Below, one piece after another: positions 25,986 through 34,481 of a stretch of 64,000 nt of DNA. Below the pieces are notes generated by a model. The model did not search any database. It was not told where the DNA came from and saw nothing but the letters and a program-made list of their open reading frames with translations. The stretch covers positions 95,658 through 159,657 of the forward strand of contig DHVP01000017.1 in the NCBI GenBank assembly GCA_002412715.1. The letters are read 5' to 3'. Each line of letters starts with the position of its first letter. The first letter of the stretch is position 1. A program made the translations under genes and the position numbers. The DNA is from Deltaproteobacteria bacterium UBA5205 (GTDB taxonomy: Bacteria; Desulfobacterota; Syntrophorhabdia; Syntrophorhabdales; Syntrophorhabdaceae).

Positions 25986-27338
25986 GTGCCCAAAGACGGC
26001 TCAACTCGAAATGGTGAGGGTAGGGATCCCATCGCCGGTGAACGTAAGAAACGTTTGCGGGGAAACACCGCGGATATCCATGGGCTTGTTCGGGGACTCT
26101 ATTATCGCGTCACCCTCGCCGACAACAGCATTCGCTGGATAGCCTCCCAGGAACGGAGACAACCCGGTTCTTCCGGTGAAACCAGGCGGTTGATAGGTGT
26201 ATCGCCGGACGTTACCGCACGGAAGGAGATGGAGAAGAAGATCGAAGCGGCAGCACGGGAGTGGCAAACAACCTTTGACTCCATTCCCGACCAGGTGATG
26301 ATCCTGAACCGGGACCACAGGGTTGTCCAGGCAAATGCCGCTGCAAGATCTTTCCTGAACCTCCCCCTCAAGAAGATTCTGGGCAATCGCTGTTACACGG
26401 TGATGCACGGGAAGGATCGCCCCATCTCCACCTGTCCTTTCCCGGCAATACGAGAGATAAAGGGACATGGGGAAAGCGATATCTATGATGATCGAAAAAA
26501 AAAGTGGTTCCACATTTCCGTGGACCCCGTTCTGGATGACGAGGGAGAGACTATACGGGTTGTTCATATGGCCAGGGATATTACCGAAAGCAAGAGGATT
26601 GAAACGGAAACCTTTTGCGCCCGCAGAGAAATCCTCCGAACGGAGCGGCTGTTACGGATGGGGGAACTGACGGCATCGCTGGCCCATGAATTGAACCAAC
26701 CCCTCACATCGATCCTCAGCAATGCCCGGGCAGCCCTTCGGTTTATTGATTCCGGTACACTCGACATGGATGAACTGAAGGATATCCTGAAGGACATCGC
26801 GAACGACGACAAAAGGGCACGAGATATCATACGGAGTCTCAGGTCCATGATAAAACCCGAGGAGGGGGAGAAAGTCAGGGCCTTACTCAATGATGTGGTG
26901 CAAGAGGTGGTTTCTGTCTTTCACGGTGAGACCGTCATCCCCAACCTGAACGTGGAGACTGTCTTGAGCGATCCTTCGCTCGAGGTACACATTGACACGG
27001 TCCAGATACAACAGGTAGTGATCAACCTGATGATGAATGCCGCGGAATCAATGCTGGATCAGACTGAGAACAAAAAGATCATCATAAGGGCAGAGGCTGG
27101 CGATAACAATAAAGCACGTGTGGCTGTCAGCGACCACGGTCCGGGCATCGCGGGGGAAGATCTGGGCCGGATATTCGAACCCCTCTTCACAACGAAACGC
27201 TTCGGACTGGGAATGGGACTTTCATTGAGCCGCTCTATCGTTGAGGCGCACGGCGGCCGCATATGGGCTGAAAACAATCGGGATAAGGGCACAACGTTCT
27301 ATTTCGATCTGCCAGCCGGGGAAAGAAGGGATGGCTGA
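25986..27338 (+). CDS. Cytoplasmic PAS histidine kinase
   Basis: 450 aa from GTG 25986, chosen because AAAGGAG lies 5 nt before it; ATG 25971 is in frame but has no such signal. Residues 20-75 look like the end of a PAS domain (RWIASQERRQPG, IGVSPDVTARKEMEKKIE), so the N-terminus is short. A full PAS follows (WQTTFDSIPDQVMILNRDH). HisKA has SLAHELNQPLTSI with its His near 235, and HATPase_c has DHGPGIAGEDLGRIFEPLF. No membrane segment is seen. The HELNQPL box is typical of FixL/DctB-type kinases. The gene overlaps the next response regulator by 8 nt, which is its likely partner. Confidence 0.9.
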   Translation: MPKDGSTRNGEGRDPIAGERKKRLRGNTADIHGLVRGLYYRVTLADNSIRWIASQERRQPGSSGETRRLIGVSPDVTARKEMEKKIEAAAREWQTTFDSIPDQVMILNRDHRVVQANAAARSFLNLPLKKILGNRCYTVMHGKDRPISTCPFPAIREIKGHGESDIYDDRKKKWFHISVDPVLDDEGETIRVVHMARDITESKRIETETFCARREILRTERLLRMGELTASLAHELNQPLTSILSNARAALRFIDSGTLDMDELKDILKDIANDDKRARDIIRSLRSMIKPEEGEKVRALLNDVVQEVVSVFHGETVIPNLNVETVLSDPSLEVHIDTVQIQQVVINLMMNAAESMLDQTENKKIIIRAEAGDNNKARVAVSDHGPGIAGEDLGRIFEPLFTTKRFGLGMGLSLSRSIVEAHGGRIWAENNRDKGTTFYFDLPAGERRDG

Positions 27339-27951
27339 AGAGAAACCCACCGTTTTCATCATAGACGACGATCCCTCCATTCGGAAGAGTCTCTTGAGGC
27401 TTCTGCGTTCCTTCGGATTCGAGGCGGAAACCTTTGACTCGGCCGAAGAGTACCTGGAACGCGAGCGCTATCAGGGCACGGGATGCATCGTTCTCGATGT
27501 CCGCATGCCGGGAATCGACGGATTGGCCTTGCAGAATGAACTGAACAAGGCCGATTACACTATGCCGGTCATTTTTGTCACCGCTCATGGCAATATTCCC
27601 ATGAGCGTTGAGGCCATGAAGAAGGGGGCCGTAGATTTCCTCCCCAAGCCATTTGATGACAATGAATTCCTGCAGGCAGTGAACCGGGCCGTTGAAACGG
27701 ACAGAACGGCGAAAATCCGCTTCGCCGGGACTCGCGAAATCCTCCGGCGCATACAAAGACTCACGCCCAGGGAACAGGAGGTCCTGCGCTATGTCGTCTC
27801 CGGCATGCCGAACAAACAGATCGCGTTCAGGCTGGGTATCGCCGAAAAGACCGTTAAAGCGCACCGCGGCCGGATTATGAAGAAACTCGAGATAGATTCA
27901 TTGCCCGAACTCACCCGCCTCGCCGAAAAGGCAGGCATACAACCGCTCTGA
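27331..27951 (+). CDS. FixJ/LuxR-family response regulator
   Basis: 206 aa. The receiver domain has IDDDPSIRKSLLRLLRSFGF and Asp56 in CIVLDVRMPG; it is followed by the FixJ-type DFLPKPFDD. A LuxR-type HTH spans about 145-200 (LTPREQEVLRYVVSGMPNKQ; EKTVKAHRGRIMKKL). It should bind DNA after phosphorylation by the overlapping upstream kinase. The target may be the outer-membrane protein and transporter genes downstream, by proximity only. Confidence 0.92.
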   Translation: MAEEKPTVFIIDDDPSIRKSLLRLLRSFGFEAETFDSAEEYLERERYQGTGCIVLDVRMPGIDGLALQNELNKADYTMPVIFVTAHGNIPMSVEAMKKGAVDFLPKPFDDNEFLQAVNRAVETDRTAKIRFAGTREILRRIQRLTPREQEVLRYVVSGMPNKQIAFRLGIAEKTVKAHRGRIMKKLEIDSLPELTRLAEKAGIQPL

Positions 27952-28113
27952 CCCGGAGAACCGCCTGCAGGCGCCAGTCCTTGTTTCTGAGTCGCATTAG
28001 ACCAAAGTCCACTATACACACCGGTGTGCCAGTCCTTATCATTTATAGATGATTCATAAGTGCAGCTTTGCATAGATTCCATCAGAGGATCTGCAGGATG
28101 CGAGAGGTCGCTA

Positions 28114-28515
28114 ATGGTCAAAAAACCAAGCACGGTCTATGTTATCGACGACGACGAATCGGTCCGGAAGGCCTTTACCAGACTCTTGAGATCGGCAAAT
28201 ATCAACGTCAGGACCTTCTCTTCAACCCGCGAGTTTCTTGAAAGCCCGAAGGTAGATACCGGGGCCTGTATCGTTATGGATATTCGAATGCCCGATGAAA
28301 GCCGCTTCGAGGACCAGGACAGACTGGCGGCGTCCCGGGTAGCTTTGCCGGTCGTCGTGGTGTCGGCGAGCGATGAGGCGGTCATCCGCGAACAAGCGCA
28401 CGCACTGGGAGCGGTGGGGTTCTTCAGAAAACCCGTTGACGACCAGGCCCTTCTCGACGCCATCTCGTGGGCGATCTCCGAGGCGCATGAAACAAGAAAG
28501 AAGACGGACACATAA
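28114..28515 (+). CDS. Stand-alone FixJ-like receiver
   Basis: 133 aa, one receiver domain without an output domain. It starts VYVIDDDESVRKAFTRLLRS; Asp56 in CIVMDIRMPD, Ser in VVVSASD and Lys in GFFRKPVDD are all present. The loop after the phosphoacceptor (ESRFEDQDRLAASRVALP) differs from the usual GLELQ pattern. It may divert phosphate from the kinase at 25986. GAGAGG precedes ATG 28114. Confidence 0.85.
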   Translation: MVKKPSTVYVIDDDESVRKAFTRLLRSANINVRTFSSTREFLESPKVDTGACIVMDIRMPDESRFEDQDRLAASRVALPVVVVSASDEAVIREQAHALGAVGFFRKPVDDQALLDAISWAISEAHETRKKTDT

Positions 28516-28643
28516 AGATGGCACAGCGGCCATCGTGACCTTCTAAGGTTACTTCCTTGTGCCATCCGGGCGGACGAAGTCGTTCACGATGAAAAGGAAG
28601 CAATCCGTGAAAAGCAGTAGTCGTATAAGGAGGAAGCATTCTC

Positions 28644-29492
28644 ATGAAGACAACAAGGATGGTATTGCTATTCTGTTTTATGTTATTCGCGCCTGTGGGG
28701 CCATGGGTTCACGGCCAGACGGTCCCGCCCGCCCGGAACCCCGACCTTTCCCGATCTGTTGCCAAACCGGAGAGCCCCCGGGAAGGCCAATGGCAATTCC
28801 GCCTCATTCCCTACATGTGGGCGACAACCATTGACAGCAAAGTTACTGTGGGCGGGTACGATGCAGAGACAACGACCACCTTCTCGGATATATGGCGCAA
28901 TCTTGCCGGTGCCGGGATGCTGCACTTTGAGGCACAGAAGGGAAAGGTCGGTTTCTTTCTGGATCCCCTGTATATGAAACTCAGGGCTGACGGCACCTTT
29001 GAGCGCCGGCGCGATCCAAACGTTCCCGCGATACCAAGGGACCTGACCCTCACTTACGAACAGTGGCTGGTCGAATTCGGTGGATTCTACCAGATTGGCA
29101 AATGGTCCGTGGGGCAAAACAAGGGGCAATGGATGACAGTCGATATCCTTGGAGGAGGTCGCTATTGGTGGGTGCGGGCCGACCTCGATACAAGCACCGT
29201 GATAAACCCTACCGAGACCAATCAGTGGATCGACCCGATAATTGGTGCGCGGTTAACCGCAGATCTTACGAAGAAGGTCATCTTCAACATCAGGGCAGAT
29301 GTCGGGGGCTTCGGCGTGGGTTCCGATTTCAGCTGGAATGGGATAGCCACCCTGGGATACCGCTTTTCAGACAGGATTACCGGTCTTCTCGGCTACCGTG
29401 TACTCTATATTGACTACAAAAGCGGCTCAGGCAGGGCCAGGTATGAAGAAACCATCCACGGCCCGCTGGCTGGATTGGCCTTTGCCTTTTAA
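28644..29492 (+). CDS. Outer-membrane beta-barrel-like protein
   Basis: 282 aa. The signal peptide spans 1-25 (MVLLFCFMLFAPVGPWVHG). The mature protein is rich in alternating aromatic and glycine residues (WQFRLIPYMWATTIDSKV; ILGGGRYWWVRADLDTS; ITGLLGYRVLYIDY) and ends in the Phe LAFAF. Both are typical of outer-membrane barrels of 10-12 strands. No specific family can be named; similar proteins are annotated as hypothetical outer-membrane proteins. AGGAGG lies upstream. The DUF3313 gene follows after 73 nt. Confidence 0.75.
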   Translation: MKTTRMVLLFCFMLFAPVGPWVHGQTVPPARNPDLSRSVAKPESPREGQWQFRLIPYMWATTIDSKVTVGGYDAETTTTFSDIWRNLAGAGMLHFEAQKGKVGFFLDPLYMKLRADGTFERRRDPNVPAIPRDLTLTYEQWLVEFGGFYQIGKWSVGQNKGQWMTVDILGGGRYWWVRADLDTSTVINPTETNQWIDPIIGARLTADLTKKVIFNIRADVGGFGVGSDFSWNGIATLGYRFSDRITGLLGYRVLYIDYKSGSGRARYEETIHGPLAGLAFAF

Positions 29493-29565
29493 GAACGCGG
29501 GGTTTGTCCGCTTTGAGGAAAACTTTCTGCATACGGTTTAAGTAAAAAATCTTATGGAGGTTGTC

Positions 29566-30240
29566 ATGACAAAAACAGTACACATCACATTGGCGGTAGT
29601 GATCGGGATTGCCCTCGCGGCAGCCGCGGGGTTTGCAGCGGAACCAAGATATTCAGGTTTTCTTGGAGATTCCTACAGACTTCTGGAACCGGGGCCTGAA
29701 GGCGGGGCTAAGATGCGCTGGCTAAAGCCGGGGGTGGATTTCGGTAAATACAAGAAATTCATGGTGGACAGCGTCGTCTTCTTCTTTGCCGACGATTCCG
29801 AATACAAGGGTATCGACCCCCAGGAGATGAAGGAACTGGCAGACAGCTTCAACAAGCAAATAGTGGCAGCTCTTAAAGACAAATACCCCATCGTGGCAGA
29901 GCCCGGCCCGGACGTCGCACGGATCCGCTTCGCCATTACCGGTTTCAAACAGAGCAGGCCTGTCTTGAGCGGAGTCACATCAATCGTCCCCGTCGGTCTG
30001 GCCGTCAGCCTGGTGAAGAAAGGAACCACGGGCTCGTGGACCGGTTCAGGCGCAACCAGCGGGGAATTGATGGTCCTCGATAGCACAGCCAACGACGTTA
30101 TCGCTCTCGCCGTGGACGACAGGGTCGCAGGATTCACCGAGAGGTTCAGCAAGTGGGGATCCGCAGACGAGGCCTTCAAATTCTGGGCAGGAAGGCTGAG
30201 GACATTCATGGATAATGTACAAGCCTCCAGGAAGCAGTGA
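29566..30240 (+). CDS. DUF3313 family exported protein
   Basis: 224 aa; ATG 29566 is chosen because GGAGG lies 5 nt upstream. Signal peptide of about 24 residues (VVIGIALAAAAGFAAEP). The mature protein follows the DUF3313 pattern: SGFLGDSYRLLEPGPEGG, PGVDFGKYKKFMVDSVVFFF and a C-terminal AVDDRVAGFTERFSKWGSAD. Such proteins are small periplasmic or outer-membrane-associated proteins of unknown function. The stop lies just before the Mla-type permease, so it probably belongs to that operon. A partial copy of its C-terminal part lies at 34033-34230. Confidence 0.8.
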   Translation: MTKTVHITLAVVIGIALAAAAGFAAEPRYSGFLGDSYRLLEPGPEGGAKMRWLKPGVDFGKYKKFMVDSVVFFFADDSEYKGIDPQEMKELADSFNKQIVAALKDKYPIVAEPGPDVARIRFAITGFKQSRPVLSGVTSIVPVGLAVSLVKKGTTGSWTGSGATSGELMVLDSTANDVIALAVDDRVAGFTERFSKWGSADEAFKFWAGRLRTFMDNVQASRKQ

Positions 30241-30256
30241 CATACCCAAGAAGGTG

Positions 30257-31417
30257 ATGTCAGAAATGGAAAGCATAAGAGGCGGCCTTGCGAAAGACAA
30301 AATATCCCTCGGCAACCTGGCGGATGATGTACTGGTTATCTCCCTTACGGGCAGCTGGACATCAGAAGATCAATCGCCGAATGAGCATGAGGTCATAAGC
30401 GTCCTCGGATCCGCGTCCCGACTACGCACCATACGTTTCGATACATCCGGGCTTACCGGGTGGGACAGCAGCTTTCTCACCTTCCTTGCCGAAATCAGTA
30501 AATACTGTTCTCAACTCAACCTTTCCGTTGAAACCGACGGTCTCCCTGAAGGCGCGAAACGGCTTTTGAAGCTGGCTTCGGCGGTTCCGGAACGACAGGG
30601 TGCCAGGAAGGATTCCCGGAAGGAATCCTTTTTCTCCAGGGCGGGCGGCCGCACCCTGCAATTCGTAGCCTCCTCCGCCGAAATGCTCGACTTCCTCGGC
30701 GAAGCCGCCACGGCTCTTGCCAGATTCCTGAGAGGGCGCGCAAACTTTCGCATGTCAGACCTGGCATTGTTCCTCCAGGAGTCGGGGTCCCAGGCCCTTC
30801 CCATCGTCTCTCTTATCAGCCTGCTTGTCGGGCTCATCCTCGCTTTTGTGGGAGCGGTCCAGTTGGCGGCCTTCGGTGCCCAGATCTATGTGGCCGACCT
30901 GGTAGGTGTGGCAATGGTCAGGGTCATGGGCGCCGTTATGACCGGGATTATCATGGCTGGCCGCACCGGCGCTTCCTACGCGGCACAGCTCGGCACCATG
31001 CAGGTCAACGAGGAGATAGATGCGCTCAAGACCCTTGGCGTCTCCCCCATGGAATTCCTCGTATTACCCCGGATGCTGGCGCTGGTCATCATGATGCCGC
31101 TACTGTGCGTCTATGCTGACGTAATGGGCATCCTTGGCGGCCTGATTGTCGGGGTATTTATGCTTGATCTGAACCCCAGCGTGTATCTCAACCAGACGAA
31201 AGCTTCCCTCAACCTCACCAATGTATGGATAGGCCTCTTCACCAGTGCGGTCTTCGGAGTGATCGTGGCCCTTGCCGGATGCCTGAGAGGAATACAGTGC
31301 GGAAGAAGCGCTTCCGCCGTCGGCCAGGCAACCACTTCAGCGGTTGTCACCGGCATCATCAGCATCGTCGTCGCAACGGCCATCATCACGCTCGCGTGCA
31401 ACGTGCTTGGAATATGA
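30257..31417 (+). CDS. MlaE-family ABC permease with N-terminal STAS-like domain
   Basis: 386 aa from ATG 30257; GTG 30254 and ATG 30266 are also possible. Residues 1-110 resemble a STAS domain (VLVISLTGSWTSE; IRFDTSGLTGWDSSFLTFL). The rest is the MlaE/YrbE permease with five or six membrane segments, containing VRVMGAVMTGIIMAGRTGAS, NEEIDALKTLGVSP and LAGCLRGIQCG. STAS is normally a separate protein (MlaB); here it is fused to the permease. With the following ATPase, MCE protein and lipoprotein it forms a lipid transporter between the inner and outer membranes. Confidence 0.9.
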   Translation: MSEMESIRGGLAKDKISLGNLADDVLVISLTGSWTSEDQSPNEHEVISVLGSASRLRTIRFDTSGLTGWDSSFLTFLAEISKYCSQLNLSVETDGLPEGAKRLLKLASAVPERQGARKDSRKESFFSRAGGRTLQFVASSAEMLDFLGEAATALARFLRGRANFRMSDLALFLQESGSQALPIVSLISLLVGLILAFVGAVQLAAFGAQIYVADLVGVAMVRVMGAVMTGIIMAGRTGASYAAQLGTMQVNEEIDALKTLGVSPMEFLVLPRMLALVIMMPLLCVYADVMGILGGLIVGVFMLDLNPSVYLNQTKASLNLTNVWIGLFTSAVFGVIVALAGCLRGIQCGRSASAVGQATTSAVVTGIISIVVATAIITLACNVLGI

Positions 31418-31447
31418 CAGTAGATGAGGCGACCAAGAGGACATGAC

Positions 31448-32224
31448 GTGACGGGATCGGAAGCTCAGATTACTGTAAGCGATTTAGACATGGGGTACGG
31501 CGATTTCATCCTCATGAGGGACCTTAACTTCACGGTCAGGAAAGGAGATATATTCATCATCATGGGTGGGAGCGGCTGCGGTAAAAGCACACTGATGAAG
31601 ATCCTGATCGGGTTGAAAAAGCCCTCGCGAGGGCAGGTCGTATATGGCGACGTAAATTTCTGGGAAGCAGACCCGCAGGAGCGGGAACAGATCATGAGGC
31701 ACTTTGGAATCCTCTATCAGAGTGGCGCACTGTGGAGTTCCATGACTCTGGCAGAGAACATAGCCCTTCCCCTTGAGCAATATACGAGCCTGGACCGCAG
31801 ACAGATCGGGAAGATCGTGTCTTTCAAACTTGCCCTTGTGGGTCTCGCGGGATTCGAAGAATTCTACCCTTCCGAGATCAGCGGAGGTATGAAAAAAAGG
31901 GCAGCCCTCGCGCGGGCAATGGCCCTCGACCCCGATATCCTTTTTTTCGACGAGCCCTCCGCGGGTCTTGATCCGGTGAGCGCCCGACTGCTCGACGACC
32001 TGATCCTGGAGTTGAAAGAAAGCCTCGGTACCACATTCGTTGTCGTTACGCACGAGCTTGCCAGTATCTTCGCCATAGGAAACAACTCCGTCTACCTGGA
32101 TGTAGACACGAGGACCATGACGGCCAGCGGTGATCCCAGGAAATTGCTCGCCGAGTCTTCCGATCCCAAAGTCAGAAACTTTCTCACCCGCGGAGAAGAA
32201 AGTGCCCACGCGCAAGTCCTGTAA
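31448..32224 (+). CDS. MlaF-family ABC transporter ATPase
   Basis: 258 aa from GTG 31448, which has AAGAGG 7 nt before it; ATG 31424 is in frame without such a signal. Walker A GGSGCGKST, signature ISGGMKKRAALARA, Walker B ILFFDEPSAGLDP and the switch His in VVVTHEL are intact. The GGMKKR signature is typical of MlaF/Ttg2A. It powers the permease at 30257. The next gene (MCE protein) starts 24 nt downstream. Confidence 0.92.
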   Translation: MTGSEAQITVSDLDMGYGDFILMRDLNFTVRKGDIFIIMGGSGCGKSTLMKILIGLKKPSRGQVVYGDVNFWEADPQEREQIMRHFGILYQSGALWSSMTLAENIALPLEQYTSLDRRQIGKIVSFKLALVGLAGFEEFYPSEISGGMKKRAALARAMALDPDILFFDEPSAGLDPVSARLLDDLILELKESLGTTFVVVTHELASIFAIGNNSVYLDVDTRTMTASGDPRKLLAESSDPKVRNFLTRGEESAHAQVL

Positions 32225-32248
32225 AATAAGCCAGGAGAGGGGATACCC

Positions 32249-33187
32249 ATGAGCAAACCGGCGAACAAAACGATGATAGGTATTTTTGTGGTTGTTGCCA
32301 TCGGCCTCGTTGTGGCGGCCATTCTGATACTCGGATCCGGAAAGTTCTTCACAGACAAACCAAAATTTGTAATGTATTTCGACGGTTCGGTAAAAGGCCT
32401 CGCAATCGGCTCACCCGTCGTGTTCCGGGGGGTCAAGATCGGCACGGTAACCGAGATCGGCATGCTCTTCAGCAAGAAAGACCTTTCGGTCCTCATCCCC
32501 GTCTACGTGGAACTGGGGGAGGCTGATGTCACAATGATGGACGATAACTCCCCCAGCGCTAAGAAACGGGAACGCAAAAAGATACTTTATGAGTACCTGG
32601 ATGCGCTCATCAAGCAGGGGATCAGGGCACAGCTCGAGATGCAGAGTTTTGTAACGGGTCAGTTGCAGATAGCCCTCGACTTTTTTCCCGGTAAGCCGGC
32701 GAGGTTCGTTGGCGGTTTTTCAAAGTATCCGGAGATCCCCACGATCCCCACGCAACTTCAGGAACTTACCAAACGAGTGGAGCAGCTCCCGATCGAGGAG
32801 ATCGGTCGGAAACTACAATCCACATTGGATGGAATAGACAGGATCGTGAACTCCCCGGAGACAGCCCACATGGTAAAATCCATCGGTCAGGCCGCTGACG
32901 AGACAAGGACGCTGATACGTGACATGGACCGCCAGATCGAACCTCTTATAGCAAGCATCAAGAAGACATCGGACGAGGCCGGGACAACCCTGAAGAAAAT
33001 CCGGATTGTTGCGGGTTCTATCGAAAACACCGCCGGGGAGGATTCGGTGGTCGTCCAAAGGCTGAACAAAACGTTGGATGAACTGGAAAGGGCTTCGCGA
33101 TCACTGAGGCTCCTTGCAGACACGGTGGAACAACAACCCGAATCGCTGATTTTTGGGAAGAAAAACCTGAAAGGGGGAACAAAATGA
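32249..33187 (+). CDS. MCE/MlaD-family lipid-binding protein
   Basis: 312 aa. One N-terminal membrane anchor (about 9-30, GIFVVVAIGLVVAAILILGS) is followed by a single MCE domain (about 38-150: FDGSVKGLAIGSPVVFRGVK; IKQGIRAQLEMQSFVTGQLQ). A long C-terminal helical or coiled-coil part follows (about 175-300). It has one MCE domain but a longer tail than MlaD, closer to PqiB/LetB-like helices. It would shuttle phospholipids across the periplasm. It overlaps the lipoprotein gene by 4 nt. Confidence 0.9.
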   Translation: MSKPANKTMIGIFVVVAIGLVVAAILILGSGKFFTDKPKFVMYFDGSVKGLAIGSPVVFRGVKIGTVTEIGMLFSKKDLSVLIPVYVELGEADVTMMDDNSPSAKKRERKKILYEYLDALIKQGIRAQLEMQSFVTGQLQIALDFFPGKPARFVGGFSKYPEIPTIPTQLQELTKRVEQLPIEEIGRKLQSTLDGIDRIVNSPETAHMVKSIGQAADETRTLIRDMDRQIEPLIASIKKTSDEAGTTLKKIRIVAGSIENTAGEDSVVVQRLNKTLDELERASRSLRLLADTVEQQPESLIFGKKNLKGGTK

Positions 33188-33813
33188 ATATTCCTTGTCG
33201 CAAGGCCATTGTTGGCGCTGCTCTGATCGCAGTGTTGCTGCTGCTCGCCGGATGCTCGAGCACCGAACCCCCGCGATTTTACCTCTTGAACCCCCTCACC
33301 GAAGGAACGAACTTCCAACAGCCGACCTCAGAACCCTGCATCAGCCTCGGAGTCGGGCCTGCGCGACTGCCGGAATATCTGGACCGGCCGCAGATAGTCA
33401 CCCGTGCCACCCGAGACGAGCTGGCGTTGGCCCAGTTTGACCGTTGGGCGGAGCCTCTCTCGGACGCCTTCCCCCGGGTACTCGCACAGAACCTCTCCCG
33501 TCTGCTCTGCACAACAACGGTCTCCCTGTACCCGTGGAGGCCGTCCATCCCGCACGACTACCGCCTAGAAGTCCAGGTGATACGTATGGATGGAAAACTT
33601 GGCGAGGGGGTTGTGCTGCAGGCATGGTGGTCTGTGTCAGGCGGTACTGATAGAAAGGTGCTTGCGGCAAAACAATCAGGATTCACCGAACCTGCGCAGG
33701 GCAAGGATTACGAGGCCCTCGTACAGGCCCACAGCCGGGCGATCGTGCTTTTGTGCCGCGACATAGCACAGGTCATCACAACGCTCGCCAGGGAAAACCC
33801 GCCGCAAAAGTGA
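33184..33813 (+). CDS. ABC-type transport auxiliary lipoprotein (PqiC/YmbA-like)
   Basis: 209 aa with a lipoprotein signal and lipobox LLAGCSS near residue 23. The mature part starts PPRFYLLNP, followed by LGVGPARLPEYLDRPQIVTR, typical of the PqiC/DUF330 family that accompanies MCE transporters. It is anchored in the outer membrane by its lipid and receives or docks the MCE protein. It is the last gene of the transporter operon. Confidence 0.9.
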   Translation: MNIPCRKAIVGAALIAVLLLLAGCSSTEPPRFYLLNPLTEGTNFQQPTSEPCISLGVGPARLPEYLDRPQIVTRATRDELALAQFDRWAEPLSDAFPRVLAQNLSRLLCTTTVSLYPWRPSIPHDYRLEVQVIRMDGKLGEGVVLQAWWSVSGGTDRKVLAAKQSGFTEPAQGKDYEALVQAHSRAIVLLCRDIAQVITTLARENPPQK

Positions 33814-33939
33814 ATTGAACACGCCCGGAGTCTCGGGCCTCCCTGAGCCCGTCTTCCCGGTCCTCATTTCGGGAAAAACCCGCCTTCGACCAAGAACCTT
33901 CTTCATTCCTTTTCTCACGGTTTGTGTCTTACCTGTCTT

Positions 33940-33965
33940 GCGGGGCCGCTGAGCCCCGATTTTCC
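33940..33965 (+). terminator. Probable terminator of the lipid-transporter operon
   Basis: CGGGGC (33941-33946), 6-nt loop, GCCCCG (33953-33958), then ATTTTCC. It lies about 130 nt after the lipoprotein stop. Confidence 0.5.
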
Positions 33966-34032
33966 TTGAACGGGTGCTCTGTATATGTGTTATATAGTGT
34001 TTTTTTGCCCTGTCACCATCTCATCACGGGTC

Positions 34033-34230
34033 ATGGACAGCACCACGAACGACGTCATAGCGGTCGCCGTCGACGACAGGACTGCGGGCTTCACCGAAAG
34101 GTTCAGCAAGTGGGGATCGGCGCAAGAGGCATTCAAGTTCTGGGCGCAAAGGCTCGGGGCATTCGTGGAAGGGGTCAAGAGGCGTCGCCATTTCTGCGGA
34201 AGGCTGCTGATATGTCCAAGTAATATTTGA
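34033..34230 (+). pseudogene. C-terminal fragment of a second DUF3313 gene
   Basis: The frame reads DSTTNDVIAVAVDDRTAGF and then TERFSKWGSAQEAFKFWAQR, almost the same as the C-terminal quarter of the gene at 29566-30240 (DSTANDVIALAVDDRVAGF). The first three quarters are missing, and the frame runs on into unrelated codons after position 34185. It is a remnant of a paralogue; together with the intact copy it brackets the Mla-type cassette. Confidence 0.75.
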
Positions 34231-34271
34231 CATTTTTCGGTATTTTTTATACCATATCGTTCACTATCCCT

Positions 34272-34481
34272 ATGGACAACGTCGAAAGTACTGAGGAAAT
34301 ATACAAACAGTATCAGGGGCAACATGCAACAATGGAAAGGCGAATACGGATGCTTTTGAAAAAATCCTACCTTACCGAGTCTGAGGAGAGAGAGATAAAG
34401 GTTCTTAAGAAAAAGAAACTCTATTACAAGGATCTCATGGAGAATCTCGCCAACTCGTTGCAGCGAAAGGAGAAACATTGA
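34272..34481 (+). CDS. Small DUF465-like (YdcH-like) coiled-coil protein
   Basis: 69 aa from ATG 34272. It has the DUF465 pattern: a short helical hairpin with EIYKQYQGQHATMERRI, then SYLTESEEREIKVLKKKKLY and a final LMENLA. The function of the family is unknown. The gene ends in an overlap (4 nt) with ilvB, whose TTG start lies in its last codons, so the two are coupled. Confidence 0.75.
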   Translation: MDNVESTEEIYKQYQGQHATMERRIRMLLKKSYLTESEEREIKVLKKKKLYYKDLMENLANSLQRKEKH

